A stretch of DNA of 64,000 nucleotides from Novosphingobium kaempferiae (GTDB lineage: Bacteria > Pseudomonadota > Alphaproteobacteria > Sphingomonadales > Sphingomonadaceae), in NCBI RefSeq assembly GCF_021227995.1, contig NZ_CP089301.1, positions 5,456,001 to 5,520,000 on the forward strand. The letters are read 5' to 3'. This document shows, in pieces, positions 41,415-52,347 of this stretch (positions are counted from its first letter, which is position 1; each line of letters opens with the position of its first letter). Position numbers and translations under genes: made by a program. The notes beneath the pieces are model-generated. The model saw nothing but the letters and a program-made list of their open reading frames with translations. It searched no databases and had not been told where the DNA came from.

Positions 41415-41500
41415 CGGATAGCTAGCTGGTAGCTACCATGTCAATTCACGAAGACGTTCCGGATAACATGAGATACCATCGAAGTACCATGAATGGTATC
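41415..41500. promoter_or_regulatory. parA promoter region with palindromic repeats
   Basis: GGATAGCTAGCTGGTAGCTACC (41415-41436) repeats the GTAGCTA motif, and GATACCAT...ATGGTATC (41472-41479 / 41493-41500) forms a further inverted repeat. Probably the autoregulatory and partition site of the parA operon. Confidence 0.65.
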
Positions 41501-41852
41501 CACAGGATATCTTTGATCTGGCCGCGCGACCGCTTCGCTTAGGCGCCGTCATATGGACGCGCCGAAGGGCAGTCGCTATGGCACAATTCCTGCTCGCATA
41601 TCGCGCCATCCGCGTGTGCGGGCCGCAATCGAGCAACAAGGCTTCAATGTGGGAATACCGAACCGGAAGCGATCGTTGCGGTCCAGTCCCGCCGGAAATG
41701 CGGTCGGCTCCGGAGCTGTGCGATGAACCGGTGCGGTGGCTTTGGCACGCGCCTCGTCGATCTGATCCTGGCCGCAGCGATCGCGCACCCGCCTTCCAGT
41801 ACACCTGCACAAGCGTCGAATTGAACGACACGACTTACCCGGAACCAAAGAC
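41501..41852. other. Region upstream of the DUF4214-GT operon, no gene seen
   Basis: 352 bp. The only plus-strand frame (from 41578) has the composition of a chance ORF. The region should carry the promoter of the DUF4214 / glycosyltransferase operon; I cannot place -35 and -10 boxes with confidence. Confidence 0.45.
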
Positions 41853-42530
41853 ATGACCATTGCGGAACTCGTTTCCCTGCAAGACGAGGCGTTCCTCCAC
41901 GAAGCGTACCGCCTCGTGCTGGGGCGCGAGATCGACACTTCCGGCCTTGAAGGATACCGCCGCAAGCTTGCGCAGGGGCGCAGCAGGCAGTCCGTCCTGG
42001 TGGCGCTGGCGCGTTCGAAGGAAGCGCAGGCGCGGTTTGCGCCGCCCGCGCTGTTCGAGCTGTCGGACGAGGCTTTCGTGGACGCCGTCTATGTCCGCAT
42101 GCTCGGCCGCAATGCCGATGCGGACGGCATGCGCCACTATCTTGGCCAGCTCGGCAGGCACGGCGACCGGATGAGGATCCTGCGCGGCATTGGCGCCTCG
42201 GAAGAAGCCCGCCGGCATGATCCGCGGGGATGGTCGTTCCGCCGCGAACTCGACGACCTGATCCGCCGCGAGACCAGTCTTCTGGGCTGGCGCAGGCTGC
42301 TGCCGGAGGTCCGGGGCAGGGCACCTTCGGCGCGCGGCTCCTCGCAGGGGGAGATGGCCGTGTTCGCCAAGGAAATGCTGCAGGTCCAGCGCGAGGAGAA
42401 CGCCGCGCTCAAGGACCAGATCATGCTTCTCGCCAGCGCGATCGAGGGGCTCGCCGCCGCGCAGAAGCGCGACGCCGCCCGCATCGATGCGCTGATCGCG
42501 GCCCGCGACGCTGCGGGGCTCTCCGCCTGA
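41853..42530 (+). CDS. DUF4214-domain protein with C-terminal coiled coil
   Basis: 225 aa. Two DUF4214 repeats: DEAFLHEAYRLVLGREIDTSGLEGY and DEAFVDAVYVRMLGRNADADGMRHY. Residues about 165-215 are a coiled coil (EMLQVQREENAALKDQIMLL, ASAIEGLAAAQKRDAARIDAL). The C-terminus resembles that of the FkbM-DUF4214 protein at 4290, so the two are relatives, this one without the methyltransferase. It precedes the split glycosyltransferase by 68 bp, as the other precedes its glycosyltransferase by 58 bp. May scaffold or anchor the glycosyltransferase. Confidence 0.83.
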   Translation: MTIAELVSLQDEAFLHEAYRLVLGREIDTSGLEGYRRKLAQGRSRQSVLVALARSKEAQARFAPPALFELSDEAFVDAVYVRMLGRNADADGMRHYLGQLGRHGDRMRILRGIGASEEARRHDPRGWSFRRELDDLIRRETSLLGWRRLLPEVRGRAPSARGSSQGEMAVFAKEMLQVQREENAALKDQIMLLASAIEGLAAAQKRDAARIDALIAARDAAGLSA

Positions 42531-42598
42531 GCGCGGCAGCCTTACCCTCTACCCGAAACAGTGGAACCCCGGTCGGGATGCATCCCGACAGATCACAT

Positions 42599-44524
42599 AT
42601 GACCAACCCAGCCCTTTTCCCCGCTTCGCCCAAGTCCGTATCCATCGTGATCGCAACCGCCGGCCGGGCGCTGTCGCTGGACCGGACCCTGCAGAGCCTG
42701 CGCCAGCTGCGCTACCCGCTGTTCGAGGTGATCGTCGTCCTCGGCCCGTCGCCGGACGATTCCGCACGGATCGTCGCGCGGCATGCCGATTTCGTCCGCC
42801 TCGGCACGATCGACAGGCTCAACCTGTCGGCGGCGCGCAACATCGGCCTCGCCATGGCCCGCGGCGACATCGTGGCGTTCATCGACGATGACGCCATACC
42901 CGAGCCGGACTGGCTGGACCTGCTGCTGACCGGCTACGACGATCCCGACGTCGCGCAGGTCGGCGGATTCATCCGCGACAATCGCGGCATCGACTTCCAG
43001 GCGAAGTATCTGGTGGTGGACCGCTTCGGGGATTCGGCCGAGAGCGAAGGCGCCCCCGAGAACCTCGGCGACGACCGCTTCCTCGCACTGACCGGCACCA
43101 ACTTCTCGGCGTGGCGCGACCGGCTGCTGGCGATCGGCGGCTTCGACGAGGAGTACGCCTACTTCCTCGACGAAACCGACGTCACCGTGCGCCTGCACGA
43201 CCGGGGCTGGACTTCCGCGATCGTTCCCGAGGCGGAGATCCACCACAAGTACGAAGCCAGCCACATGCGGACCGAGACCCGCGTGCCGCGCACCATGTAC
43301 CCGACGGCGCGCTCCAAGGCGTACTTCTGCTGCGTTCACGGCGGCCGCCAGCGCCCGCTGCACGAGGTCATGGCCTATCTTGCCGATTTCGTTCGCAAGG
43401 AGCGGGCCTGGAAGGGCGACCTGTTCCGGTACGGCCATGCGGACCAGGCCACCGTCGACCGGCTGATCGAGGAAGTCGAGCGCGGTGTGCGCGACGGCGT
43501 GCGCGATGCCTTCCTGTACCACGGCCCGCAAGGCCTGCTGGCGGACCCGTCCGCCGAATTCACGGGAGACCCGGCGCAGTTCCACCGGTTCGCGCTGCCG
43601 CTGGCGGCGCAGGACCGGCTGCGGCTCTGCTTCCTGTCGCAGGACTATCCGCCGGTGGGCAACGGCGGCATCGGCCAGTGGACCCGCGAGATGGCCATCG
43701 GCCTCGCCGCGCGCGGGCACGAGGTCACGGTGATCTGCCGCAGCGAGACGGATTTTCCCTATATCGACTTCATCGACGGGGTCTGGGTCCATCGCATCGT
43801 CGTCAGTCCTGCCGATCCGGCGCAGGCCGAGCGCGAGGACGTGCCGCTGACGCTGCTGAACTACAGCGCCTCGGCGGCGGCGGAGATCGAGCGCATCCAG
43901 TCGCGCCGCCGGTTCCAGGTGGTCTGCGGCCCGCTCTTCGATCTCGAACCGCTGGCCGCGCTGCGCAACCTCGACATCCCGACGGTCGTCAGCCTCCAGA
44001 CGACCTACAAGCTCGCCCTGCCGCACAAGCCTGACTGGCTGGGCAACGCGTGGTATCGCAAGTCCCACGTCGACAAGGTCATCGCGAAAGAAAAGGAATT
44101 GCTGGAAACGGCCCCTTTCATCCTGGCGAACACCGGCGCGCTGGTCGCCGACCTGGAGGCGGGCTACGCCGTCTCGCTGAAGCCGGACAGGGTGACGATC
44201 GTCCCTCACGGGATCGAGGATCTCGCGCGCGGGGTCGAACCCATGGCGGCGCAGCCGGGCGTGGTGCGGCTGCTGTTCGTCGGGCGACTGGAACTGCGCA
44301 AGGGTGCCGATCTCCTGCTCGATGCGCTGCCCGGCCTGCTGCGCGATCATCCGCAGCTCGAAGTGGACATCGTGGGCGACGATGGCCTGGTGATCGACGG
44401 CGAGACGTTGCGCCATCGGTACGAGGCGCGCTGGCGCGATGCCGGGCTCGACATGCGGCGGGTGACGTTCCACGGCGCCGTATCCCGCGAGGATCTGCTG
44501 CGCCACTATGCGAGCTGCGACATC
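42599..44524 (+). pseudogene. 5' part (642 codons) of bifunctional GT2-GT4 glycosyltransferase
   Basis: From ATG 42599: MTNPALFPASPKSVSIVIATAGRALSLDRT. GT2 domain with AFIDDDAIPEPDWLDLLL and FDEEYAYFLDETDVTVRL; GT4 domain with LCFLSQDYPPVGNGGIG and LLFVGRLELRKGADLLLDALPGLL. Homology to the paralogue at 6019-8256 stops after HYASCDI at 44524; the frame continues through unrelated antisense autotransporter sequence to 45511, giving a false 970-aa ORF. The missing 102 C-terminal residues, including the donor-binding E-x7-E, are at 3879-4187. As it stands the GT4 half is inactive. Confidence 0.94.
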
Positions 44525-44525
44525 G
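44524..44525. other. Right rearrangement junction
   Basis: GCTGCGACATC ends the glycosyltransferase and GTCGAGGCTGTAGG begins the autotransporter (read on the minus strand). The matching left junction is 3878/3879. No transposase, target duplication or shared repeat is seen at either point. Confidence 0.85.
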
Positions 44526-47500
44526 TCGAGGCTGTAGGTCGTGTCGCCGATCGCCTGCGACTGGTCGCGGTTCATGACGCCGCCGTAGACCTGACCCCAG
44601 ACACGCGTGTCTGCACCTTCAACGTCGCGCAGTTCGGTCATGTGGCTGCTCCACGCCTGTGCGGACTGATCCCAGATCGCCTGCGCGCCCTCGCCCAGCT
44701 TGGCCAGACGATAGACGCCCGCGCCCGCCTGGGAGGTGAGGCCGAAGCTGCCCGCATTGTAGGCCAGCGTGTAGTGGACGAGGCCGACTTCGGTCTGCGC
44801 CATGTGGAACGCGGTGGACGAACTGCCCGCGCCGACCTTGACCAGTTCGATGGGCTTGGAGAGCAGCGTCGCGTCCTTGCTCAACTGGTTGAGCACGATG
44901 CCGGTCGAGCCGGTTGCGGCGCCCTGGATCACCAGATTGTCGGCCAGACCATTGTTCACGTCCAGAGCCAGCAGGGCATTGCCCGAACCGACGTAATTGC
45001 CGGTGAGAGTCAGCGTGTCACCGACCGCGCCGCTGCGCAGGTCGATGGTGCCGCTGTTCTCGAAGCGCTCAAGCCCCTTCAGCGTGACCGAGGTTCCAGC
45101 CGCTGCCCGCGCTTCGTTGGCGAGGTTGCGCACCACCAGCGTGCCGCTATTGAGCAGCAAGTCGTCGCCGTCCCCGAAGTCGCTGTCGCCCATGGCGAGG
45201 AACTTGCCGGAATTGACGAAGGTGTCCTTCTGGTTGGTGAGACGCAGGTCGCCTTCGATCAGGCCACTGTTGTTGATCGTGACGGCGTGATTGCCGGAAG
45301 TCGGCTGCCCCGCCTCGTTCAGCGGATTGAAGACATAGATCGTATAGCCATCGCCCTTGTTGTTGATGGTGCCGGCGTTGTTGATGGTCGAGCCTTCCGC
45401 GCCAAAGATGGCGATCGAATAGCCCGGGCCGGTCAATTCGCCGACGGATCCCACCTTGCCGCCACCCGTGACCGTCGCGCCCTTGAGCACATTCAGAACG
45501 CTCGTTCCTGAGCCCGCAGACAGTTCGACGGCATGATAGTCCTGCGATACGACGCTGCCACGAACCGTCAGTTCTGCGCTGGTGACGGCGGCAACGATCA
45601 CGCCGCCGTGCTTCGATGCTACATTACCGACTTCGATCTTTGCGGTGTCCACCTGTACAAAAATACCGTGACCATCTGCAGTGACGGAATTCGCCTTGAT
45701 GCTCAAATCGATCGCTTGGCTGACAATACCGTTGGCAAAATCACCCTTCGCAACAACCTTGTCCGCGAGAACATCGACGGCGCCCAGATTGTTGTTGGCA
45801 CCAATGCCGGTCGAGAATGCACCAGATACATATACGTCGGCAGCGGCAACTGTAACCGTTGGAGTTGCTTCGTCAGCGAGAGCAACGACGGGTGCCGCGT
45901 CGCGGTAGCGACGACGGGAGTACACCGCTGCAGCAATACCACCACTGCGGTCGCCGAAGGCGCTTACCTTGCCGGTAGAGATTACGGTGATGTCATCCTT
46001 GGAAGCCGAAACGGCGCGAATACCGGATGATGCTCCACCTTCGACGCTGACTGTTCCGGCGTTCGTCACCTTTATCGGGCTTCCTGAACGGGTGCCGGTG
46101 CGAAGATAGATGCCGACCGAGCCGTAGTCCGCTTCGACTTCGATGGAACCCTTGTTCGTCACCGACAAAGGCCCATCGCCAAGTGCGAGCACGCCGTAGG
46201 CGTTGAGTGCGCCGGACATCGAGATGGCGCCGGTGGTGGTGATCTCGACGCCGTCCTGCGTACTGAACCCGCGAACGGCCGCCGCGAAGCGGCCATGAGC
46301 AGACACGTTGTTTGCGTGAATCACCGCCTTGCCACCCAGCGCAGCGGCGTAGATACCGCTTGCTTCGTGGCCCTCGGTGGAAACCGTGCCAGTGACATTC
46401 ACCGTCACGTTCTCACCGAGCGCATAGATACCCGTCGGAACGCGCGCCGGGACGTACGTATCGTCGATCCAGCGACCGGACAATGTTTCGCCCCGCGTCG
46501 TGACGTTCTGCGCATTCACCGTCACGTCGCCGTAGTTTGCGAAGGCCAGAATGCCGGCAGAGCCGTCACCCCAGGTCACGACTGAGCCTACATCTATGTC
46601 GATGTTACCGTCCGAATTGATCGCAACGAGCGCGTCGGACTGCATTCCGACGGTCTGGATGGAATCGACCGCTATTTTGATATTTCCTGAAGCCGCCCCG
46701 CCCTCGTATGCCAGGCCACGGCTATTCGCATAGACGCCGACTGACCCAGCGCCGCGTGTAAGCACGGAATCCTGCTCGATCGAGACATCGCCGCCCAAGG
46801 CATAAGCAAAAATGCCCCATGAGTTGGCACCGGTGGTGTCAATCTCCCCTTGAGCGCCATCGATAGTGATGCCGTCTAAGGCTATGGCGTAAATCGCATC
46901 AGAGGAATTATAGCCGCCGGTCGATATCTCGCCATTGTTATGAACGGCAATCGTCCCACCGGAAATTGCGATAATTCCTCGCGCATAGTCGCCGGCCACC
47001 TTGATGGCCTCATTGATCGTGATATCGAGCGCATTGCCTCTGCCGTAACTGGTTGCATAAATGCCAGCCGCTTCAAGCGCGCTCGTTTCGATATTGTCGA
47101 CCGCAATGGTGACGTTCTCGCCCGCTGCAAGAATACCGAAGCCGGAACCGGTCGTCGTCACGCTGCCGGCAGTGACCGTCACATCGTCTGAAGCGAGGGC
47201 GAGGATGCCCGTACCGAGCGTGCCGTTCAGCGTCACGTCGTCCACGTCGATGGCAACGTTCTTGCCGCTCGCCGAGATACCGGTTGCCTCATAATTGTTG
47301 GACGCGATCGAGCCGGCCTTGATTGTCACGTCACCACGTACCGCAGAGACGCCGATGCCTGCGCCTTCCACGGCGCCTGCATTGATCGAAACGTCGCCAT
47401 CGAACGTGTAGGCGAATATCCCGGCGCTGACGTCGCCGGTGGTCTTGACACTGCCGACGTTGATCGAGACATCACCGTTGATCGCGGTGTTGACTGCGAA

Positions 47501-50500
47501 GATGCCGACTGCCTCCTTGCCCGCCGTCTCCACTGATCCCGCGTCGATGGAGATAGAATTGTCCCGGCCGTCGCTATAGGCGTAGATACCGTGGGCACCG
47601 TCGCCGGTGGTCTTGACCGTATCCACCTTGATGACGGTGTCCATCTGGGTGCCAAGCGCCACCGTCAGGATACCGTAGGAGTCCTTGCCTGCGGTGGACA
47701 CGCTGCCCACATCGACCGAAATCGATTGCCCGTACGACCGCGACGAACCTCCCGTCAGGGCCATGATCCCGTGTGAGGAGTCACCCTTGGTGCTGACGCT
47801 GTCACCGGTAATGCTCACGTTGCCGAGGGTCGCCTGGGCATGGATGCCGCGCGAATAGAAGCCCTCGGTCGACACGGTGCCGACCTTGATCGTGTTGTTG
47901 CCGTAAAGGTTGTTGGAGTAGACACCGAAGGCGAAATCACCTTTCGTCTGCACGTCACCCACCGTGATCGAGGTGTTGCCGTCCCGGCCGATGTTGGTCA
48001 CGTAGACGCCGTCCGACCTGTAGCCTGCGGTCGATACGTTGCCCGCGCTGATGGTGATGTCGCGATCCGCCTGGTCCGTGGTCCAGACGTAGTTGCTGTT
48101 GGCGAATATGCCTACCGAGTGATCGCCCTTGGTGCTGACCGAGTCAGCATTTACGATGACGGCAGCGCCCACCGCCTTGATGCCGCCCGCGTCGGAATCC
48201 GGGCCATAACCCTGTCCTTCGGTGACGACCGTGCCAGCATTGATGGTGGCCGTGCCGCCCGTGTAGGCGACGATGCCGCGACCGGCCCCGCCCGTGGTCG
48301 TCAGCGATCCCACATCGACGCTGACGTCGCCGAAGAAGCTCGATGCATAGACGCCGTCCGAACCGTAGCCCGAAGTCGTGATCTTGCCCGCATGAACCGA
48401 TACTGGACCGACATAGGCGTTGGCACGGATTGCGGTCGAAGCGAAGCCCGCAGTCGACACTTCGTCCGCGTTGATGGTGATGCCGCCCGGCAGACCGGCA
48501 ACGTTGTTGGCGGCATAGATGCCGAAGGAATGATAGCCCGTGGTCTTAACGGTGCCGGCGTTGATGGTGATATCGCCGTAGCCGACGGCATGGATACCGA
48601 TGGAATCCTTGCCGGAAGTGCTCACCTGCTGAACGGTTATATTGGTCTTGCCGTCGGCAAAGGTATCGATGCCGTGGGCATTATCACCCATCGTGACGAT
48701 CGTACCGGCGTCGACGGTCACGTCGCCGCCGAACACGCCGGTTTCAGGGTTGTAGCCTCGCAACGCGGCAATCTGGATGCCCGACGAGTGAGCACCCGAA
48801 GTCGTCAGCGAACCGACTTTCACGCTGGCGTTGTTGCCCAGCGCAATGATGTCGACACCGGTCGAACCCTCGCCCTTGGTCGTAATCGTACCTGCATCGA
48901 CAGAGGTCTGGTGTGCAACACCATCGTAGCTGACACTAACCATTTTAACAGCGGTCGAGTCAGATCCGGCGGTCGAAACGGACCCCGCCTTGATGATCGA
49001 GTCACCGGAATCGATGCTTGTGTAAATGCCGTGGCTGAAGTCGCCCGATGTAGCTACCTTGGCGACATCAAGGTTCAGCGCGCCGCGAACCATCGCCGAC
49101 TGGAAGCCGGCAGCGAAATCACCGCTGGTGGTCAGTCCGCCGGTAATGATGAAATTCTGCTCCGCATCCACTCCGCCGACGAGCATCGCCGGAGAATGGT
49201 CGCCCACCGTGCTGATCGACCCGATCGTAGCTTCGAGCGTTCCGCCGTTCTTGACGATCGTAAGTCCAATAGCATCGCGACCGCGCGCGACGTCGCCACG
49301 TGTCTCGATGCTGCCGATGTCGATCGTGGCATTGCCTTCGGTATTGTAGAGGATCACGCCGCGCGAAAGGTCGCCATCGCTGACCACGGTCCCGAGGTCG
49401 ATCGACACGTCGCCATTGACCTTAGCCACCACGCCCGCCGTGTTCGTGCCGCTGGTCGTGACGCTGTCGGCCTTGATCGCCAGCGTGCGCCCCTCGACGA
49501 CGTAGCCCGTCGAGCCGCCGACATAGATGCCGACCGAGCTTGTGCCGGAAGTGGCGACGTCCCCGGCGTCAACTGTGACCTGGGCGGCATTGCTATACGC
49601 CATGATGTTGACGGCATTCGAGAAATCGCCGTGCGTCGTTACCGTCCCGACAGTCAGATCGACATTGCCGTAGACGCTGACAGCAGCAAGACCGGCCGAA
49701 CTCGCACCGCTAGTCTCGACCGTATCGGCGGACAACGAAATGTTCCCGAACCCGCCCGCGTAGGCTCCCCAGGCGTTATCGCCCGTGGTGACGATATCGC
49801 CCGCCGATACCTTCGTTTCTCCCATGGTGAGATTGGTGGCCAGGATACCGTCGGAAGCGTAACCGCTTGTAGCGATGGCGCCTGCATGAATGGTCAGGTC
49901 GGCAGGGGCGCCAAGGAGAGCCTGACCGGTCTCCGGATCGAAGTCGGGACTCTGCCCTGCCTGTGCATCAATGCCGACAGAATAGTCCCCGTGCGTGGTG
50001 ACCGACCCCACATCGACGGTCAGGCTGCCGGAGACGGTCCGCCCGAGCACCCCACGCGAGTAAAATCCGTCAGTCTCGACACTGTCGGCCGACACATGGA
50101 TAGCGCCGCTGTAGCCGATGGCGCGGATGCCGTCCGCATAGTCGCCGGTAGTCTTGACTGCGCCAGCCTTCACGTCGATCGCACCGGACACGCTGCCTGC
50201 GGCGATGCCGTGGGCCTCGAAGCCCTGCGTGGTCACGTCGCCGACGTGGATGGTCAGGTCGCCCGTGCTCGTGTGTCCCGCGACGCCGATCGAGCCTGCA
50301 CCATGCGTGGCGATCGTGCTCGCGCCATCGGCGATCAGCGAGGCGGCGCCGCCGGAGAAATTGCTGACCGTGACGCCATTCACGTAATCGTCGCCGGTGT
50401 CGACCGAGATGCGGTCGGCAAGATGGACAGTTAGATCCTGCGGCGTGTCCTCGTTGCCGATGACGTACTGGATGCCACCGGGATAGCTGGCTGACGCCGG

Positions 50501-50689
50501 GCAGGTGATCGCGGTGAGGGTCAGCACACCGCAGACCGGAGCCGCCGCTATCGCGGGTACGCTTCCCAGAAGCAGTGCAGCCGCAGCGCCGCTGAGAGTG
50601 GTGCCGAGACGCAGCGCCTGACGGCGGCGGGCCTGAAGGCGGGAAGGTCGCCCGGACTTGATGCTCGAAACAACGCGATCGTCGTGCAC
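44525..50689 (-). pseudogene. Giant autotransporter (type Va) truncated at the start of its beta-barrel
   Basis: 2055 codons from a GTG at 50689 (GGGAG in front). Basic N-region and signal peptide (RRRQALRLGTTLSGAAAALL, LGSVPAIAAA), then about 1,800 residues of repeats built on TTGD-S-GI-A...G...V-GSV-T-G, i.e. a beta-helix passenger, a terminal region with TLKGLERFENSGTIDLRSGA and VWGQVYGGVMNRDQSQAIGD. The barrel should start here, but the gene is cut after YSLDD at 44525. The open frame continues into antisense glycosyltransferase DNA to 42593, a false fusion. Without the barrel it cannot reach the surface. Confidence 0.9.
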
Positions 50690-50908
50690 AATGTGCTCCC
50701 TGGTGACGTCCAGGAGCAATCCACAATCGGATCCCGCACCCACCGACGGACGCCGATGACGATGGCAGACTTCAGAACTGGCTATGGGATCCGACCCGTT
50801 GCCCCCTTTTTGATGCGAGCTGAACGTCGCCATGGGTGCAGACCCGTAAGAAAATTTACGCGGCTGATACGAAAACTTGCGCCCTACCCTCGCAAGATTG
50901 CAATGCGG

Positions 50909-52090
50909 TTACCGTCGAGGGGCGAACCTGAGCAACAGAAAGCCTGTCAGGGCCGATACGAGTGATCCGCCCAGCACGCCGATCTTGACTTGATCGATGT
51001 GCGCGGGGTCATCGAATGCCAGCCCGCCGACGAACAGGCTCATCGTGAAGCCAATGCCGCACAGCAGGCACATCCCGTAAGTCTGCAACCATCCCGCACC
51101 GGCCGGGCGACAGCCCAACCCGAGCCATGCGCTGATCCGCAATGCCAGGAACACCGCCGCCTGCTTGCCCAGGAAAAGCCCGCCGGCCACGCCCATCGGC
51201 AGGGGTGCAAGCACCTGATCGATGCCGATACCTCGAAGCGAGACGCCGGCATTCGCGAAACCGAACAGGGGTACGACCCCGTAGGCCACCCACCGATGGA
51301 GGCCGTGTTCCAGCCGGTGCAGCGGAGACTCGGTGCTCTCCGGCGTGCCGGGAGTGGCCCTGATCGGCACGAAGACCGCAGCGAGCACGCCTGCAACCGT
51401 AGCATGGATGCCCGAAAGGAGGACAGCCAGCCATAGCAATGCGGCAAGCACCATGTAGGGAGCAAGCCGCTGCACGCCTTTTCTGTTGAGCAGGAACATC
51501 GCGGCCAGGATCGCTCCCGCCGCGCCAAGCGCCATTGCGTCGATCGTGTCCGTATAAGCCAGTGCGATCACCGCGACCGCACCCATGTCATCGACGATCG
51601 CGATGGTCGTCAGCAGCAGCTTGAGCGAAGCCGGCACGCGATCGCCCAGCATCGCCATTACGCCGATGGCGAAAGCGATATCGGTTGCCGTGGGGATTGC
51701 CCAACCACGATGCAAGGACGGCTCCGAAGCCGTGACGGAAAGATAGATCAGTGCAGGCACCGCCATTCCTGCTCCGGCGGCGATGGTCGGCAGCACGCGA
51801 TCCGACCATCGTGCGAGTTGCCCGTCCACCAGTTCCCGCTTGATCTCCAGCCCGACGAGCAGGAAAAACAGCGTCATCAGGCCATCGTTGATCCAGTGAG
51901 AGACCGAAAGAGGCCCGAGATATCGATGCAGGTTGTGAAAGTAGGCATCGGCCAAAGGGCTGTTCGCCATGCCGAGCGCAACGGCGGCAGCGGCCATCAG
52001 CAGAATGCCGCCTGCGGCTTCGCTCCTCAGGAAGTCTCTCAGAACGGATCGTGGCCGGCGGATCGCCTCCACGGCAAGCTTCTTCGTCAT
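50909..52090 (-). CDS. nhaA: Na+/H+ antiporter NhaA
   Basis: 393 aa from ATG 52090 (a TTG 22 codons upstream is possible). About 12 membrane segments; hallmarks FFLLVGLEIKRELVDGQL, PALIYL, WAIPTATDIAFAIGVMAMLG and TTIAIVDDMGAVAVIALAY with the two ion-binding Asp residues (IVDDMGA), and CGIGFTMSLFVGGLAF. Exports Na+ for H+ in pH and salt homeostasis. The 219 bp to the autotransporter start and the 257 bp to the adhesin hold no further gene that I can see. Confidence 0.95.
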   Translation of the reverse strand: MTKKLAVEAIRRPRSVLRDFLRSEAAGGILLMAAAAVALGMANSPLADAYFHNLHRYLGPLSVSHWINDGLMTLFFLLVGLEIKRELVDGQLARWSDRVLPTIAAGAGMAVPALIYLSVTASEPSLHRGWAIPTATDIAFAIGVMAMLGDRVPASLKLLLTTIAIVDDMGAVAVIALAYTDTIDAMALGAAGAILAAMFLLNRKGVQRLAPYMVLAALLWLAVLLSGIHATVAGVLAAVFVPIRATPGTPESTESPLHRLEHGLHRWVAYGVVPLFGFANAGVSLRGIGIDQVLAPLPMGVAGGLFLGKQAAVFLALRISAWLGLGCRPAGAGWLQTYGMCLLCGIGFTMSLFVGGLAFDDPAHIDQVKIGVLGGSLVSALTGFLLLRFAPRR

Positions 52091-52347
52091 CCACCCGGCA
52101 TAGTGGGCCTTCCCGCAGATCGCGAGAATAATCAGGCAATTGGCGTGCTTTTCCAAAAGCTCAAGCGGCCAACTGCATCCGTTATAGACCTGCCTTAACC
52201 AAGAAACTTTTCCCTATCCAGCTAAGGCACTTGGCCGCCGCCAAACCCCCTCGAAAACGGATGAAGTCTCGGTTGGAGATTTTCAGCGCGCGATTATCCC
52301 GATCGCCTGATCGGCGAACTCCGGCCGATCGCTGAGGGAGGCGCACG

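Noticed and set aside
41578..41856. 92-codon ORF upstream of the DUF4214 gene
   Set aside because: No ribosome site, no domain, unusual Cys/Trp/Arg-rich composition; overlaps the next start.
42593..44524. C-terminal part of the 2,746-codon autotransporter frame
   Set aside because: Antisense of the glycosyltransferase; the true autotransporter sequence stops at the junction.
44525..45511. C-terminal 328 residues of the 970-codon glycosyltransferase frame
   Set aside because: Antisense of the autotransporter's terminal region; read-through beyond the junction, not a real domain.
47840..50434. 864-codon plus-strand ORF opposite the autotransporter
   Set aside because: Antisense of a highly repetitive passenger domain; its repeats only mirror the DNA repeats and there is no ribosome site or domain.
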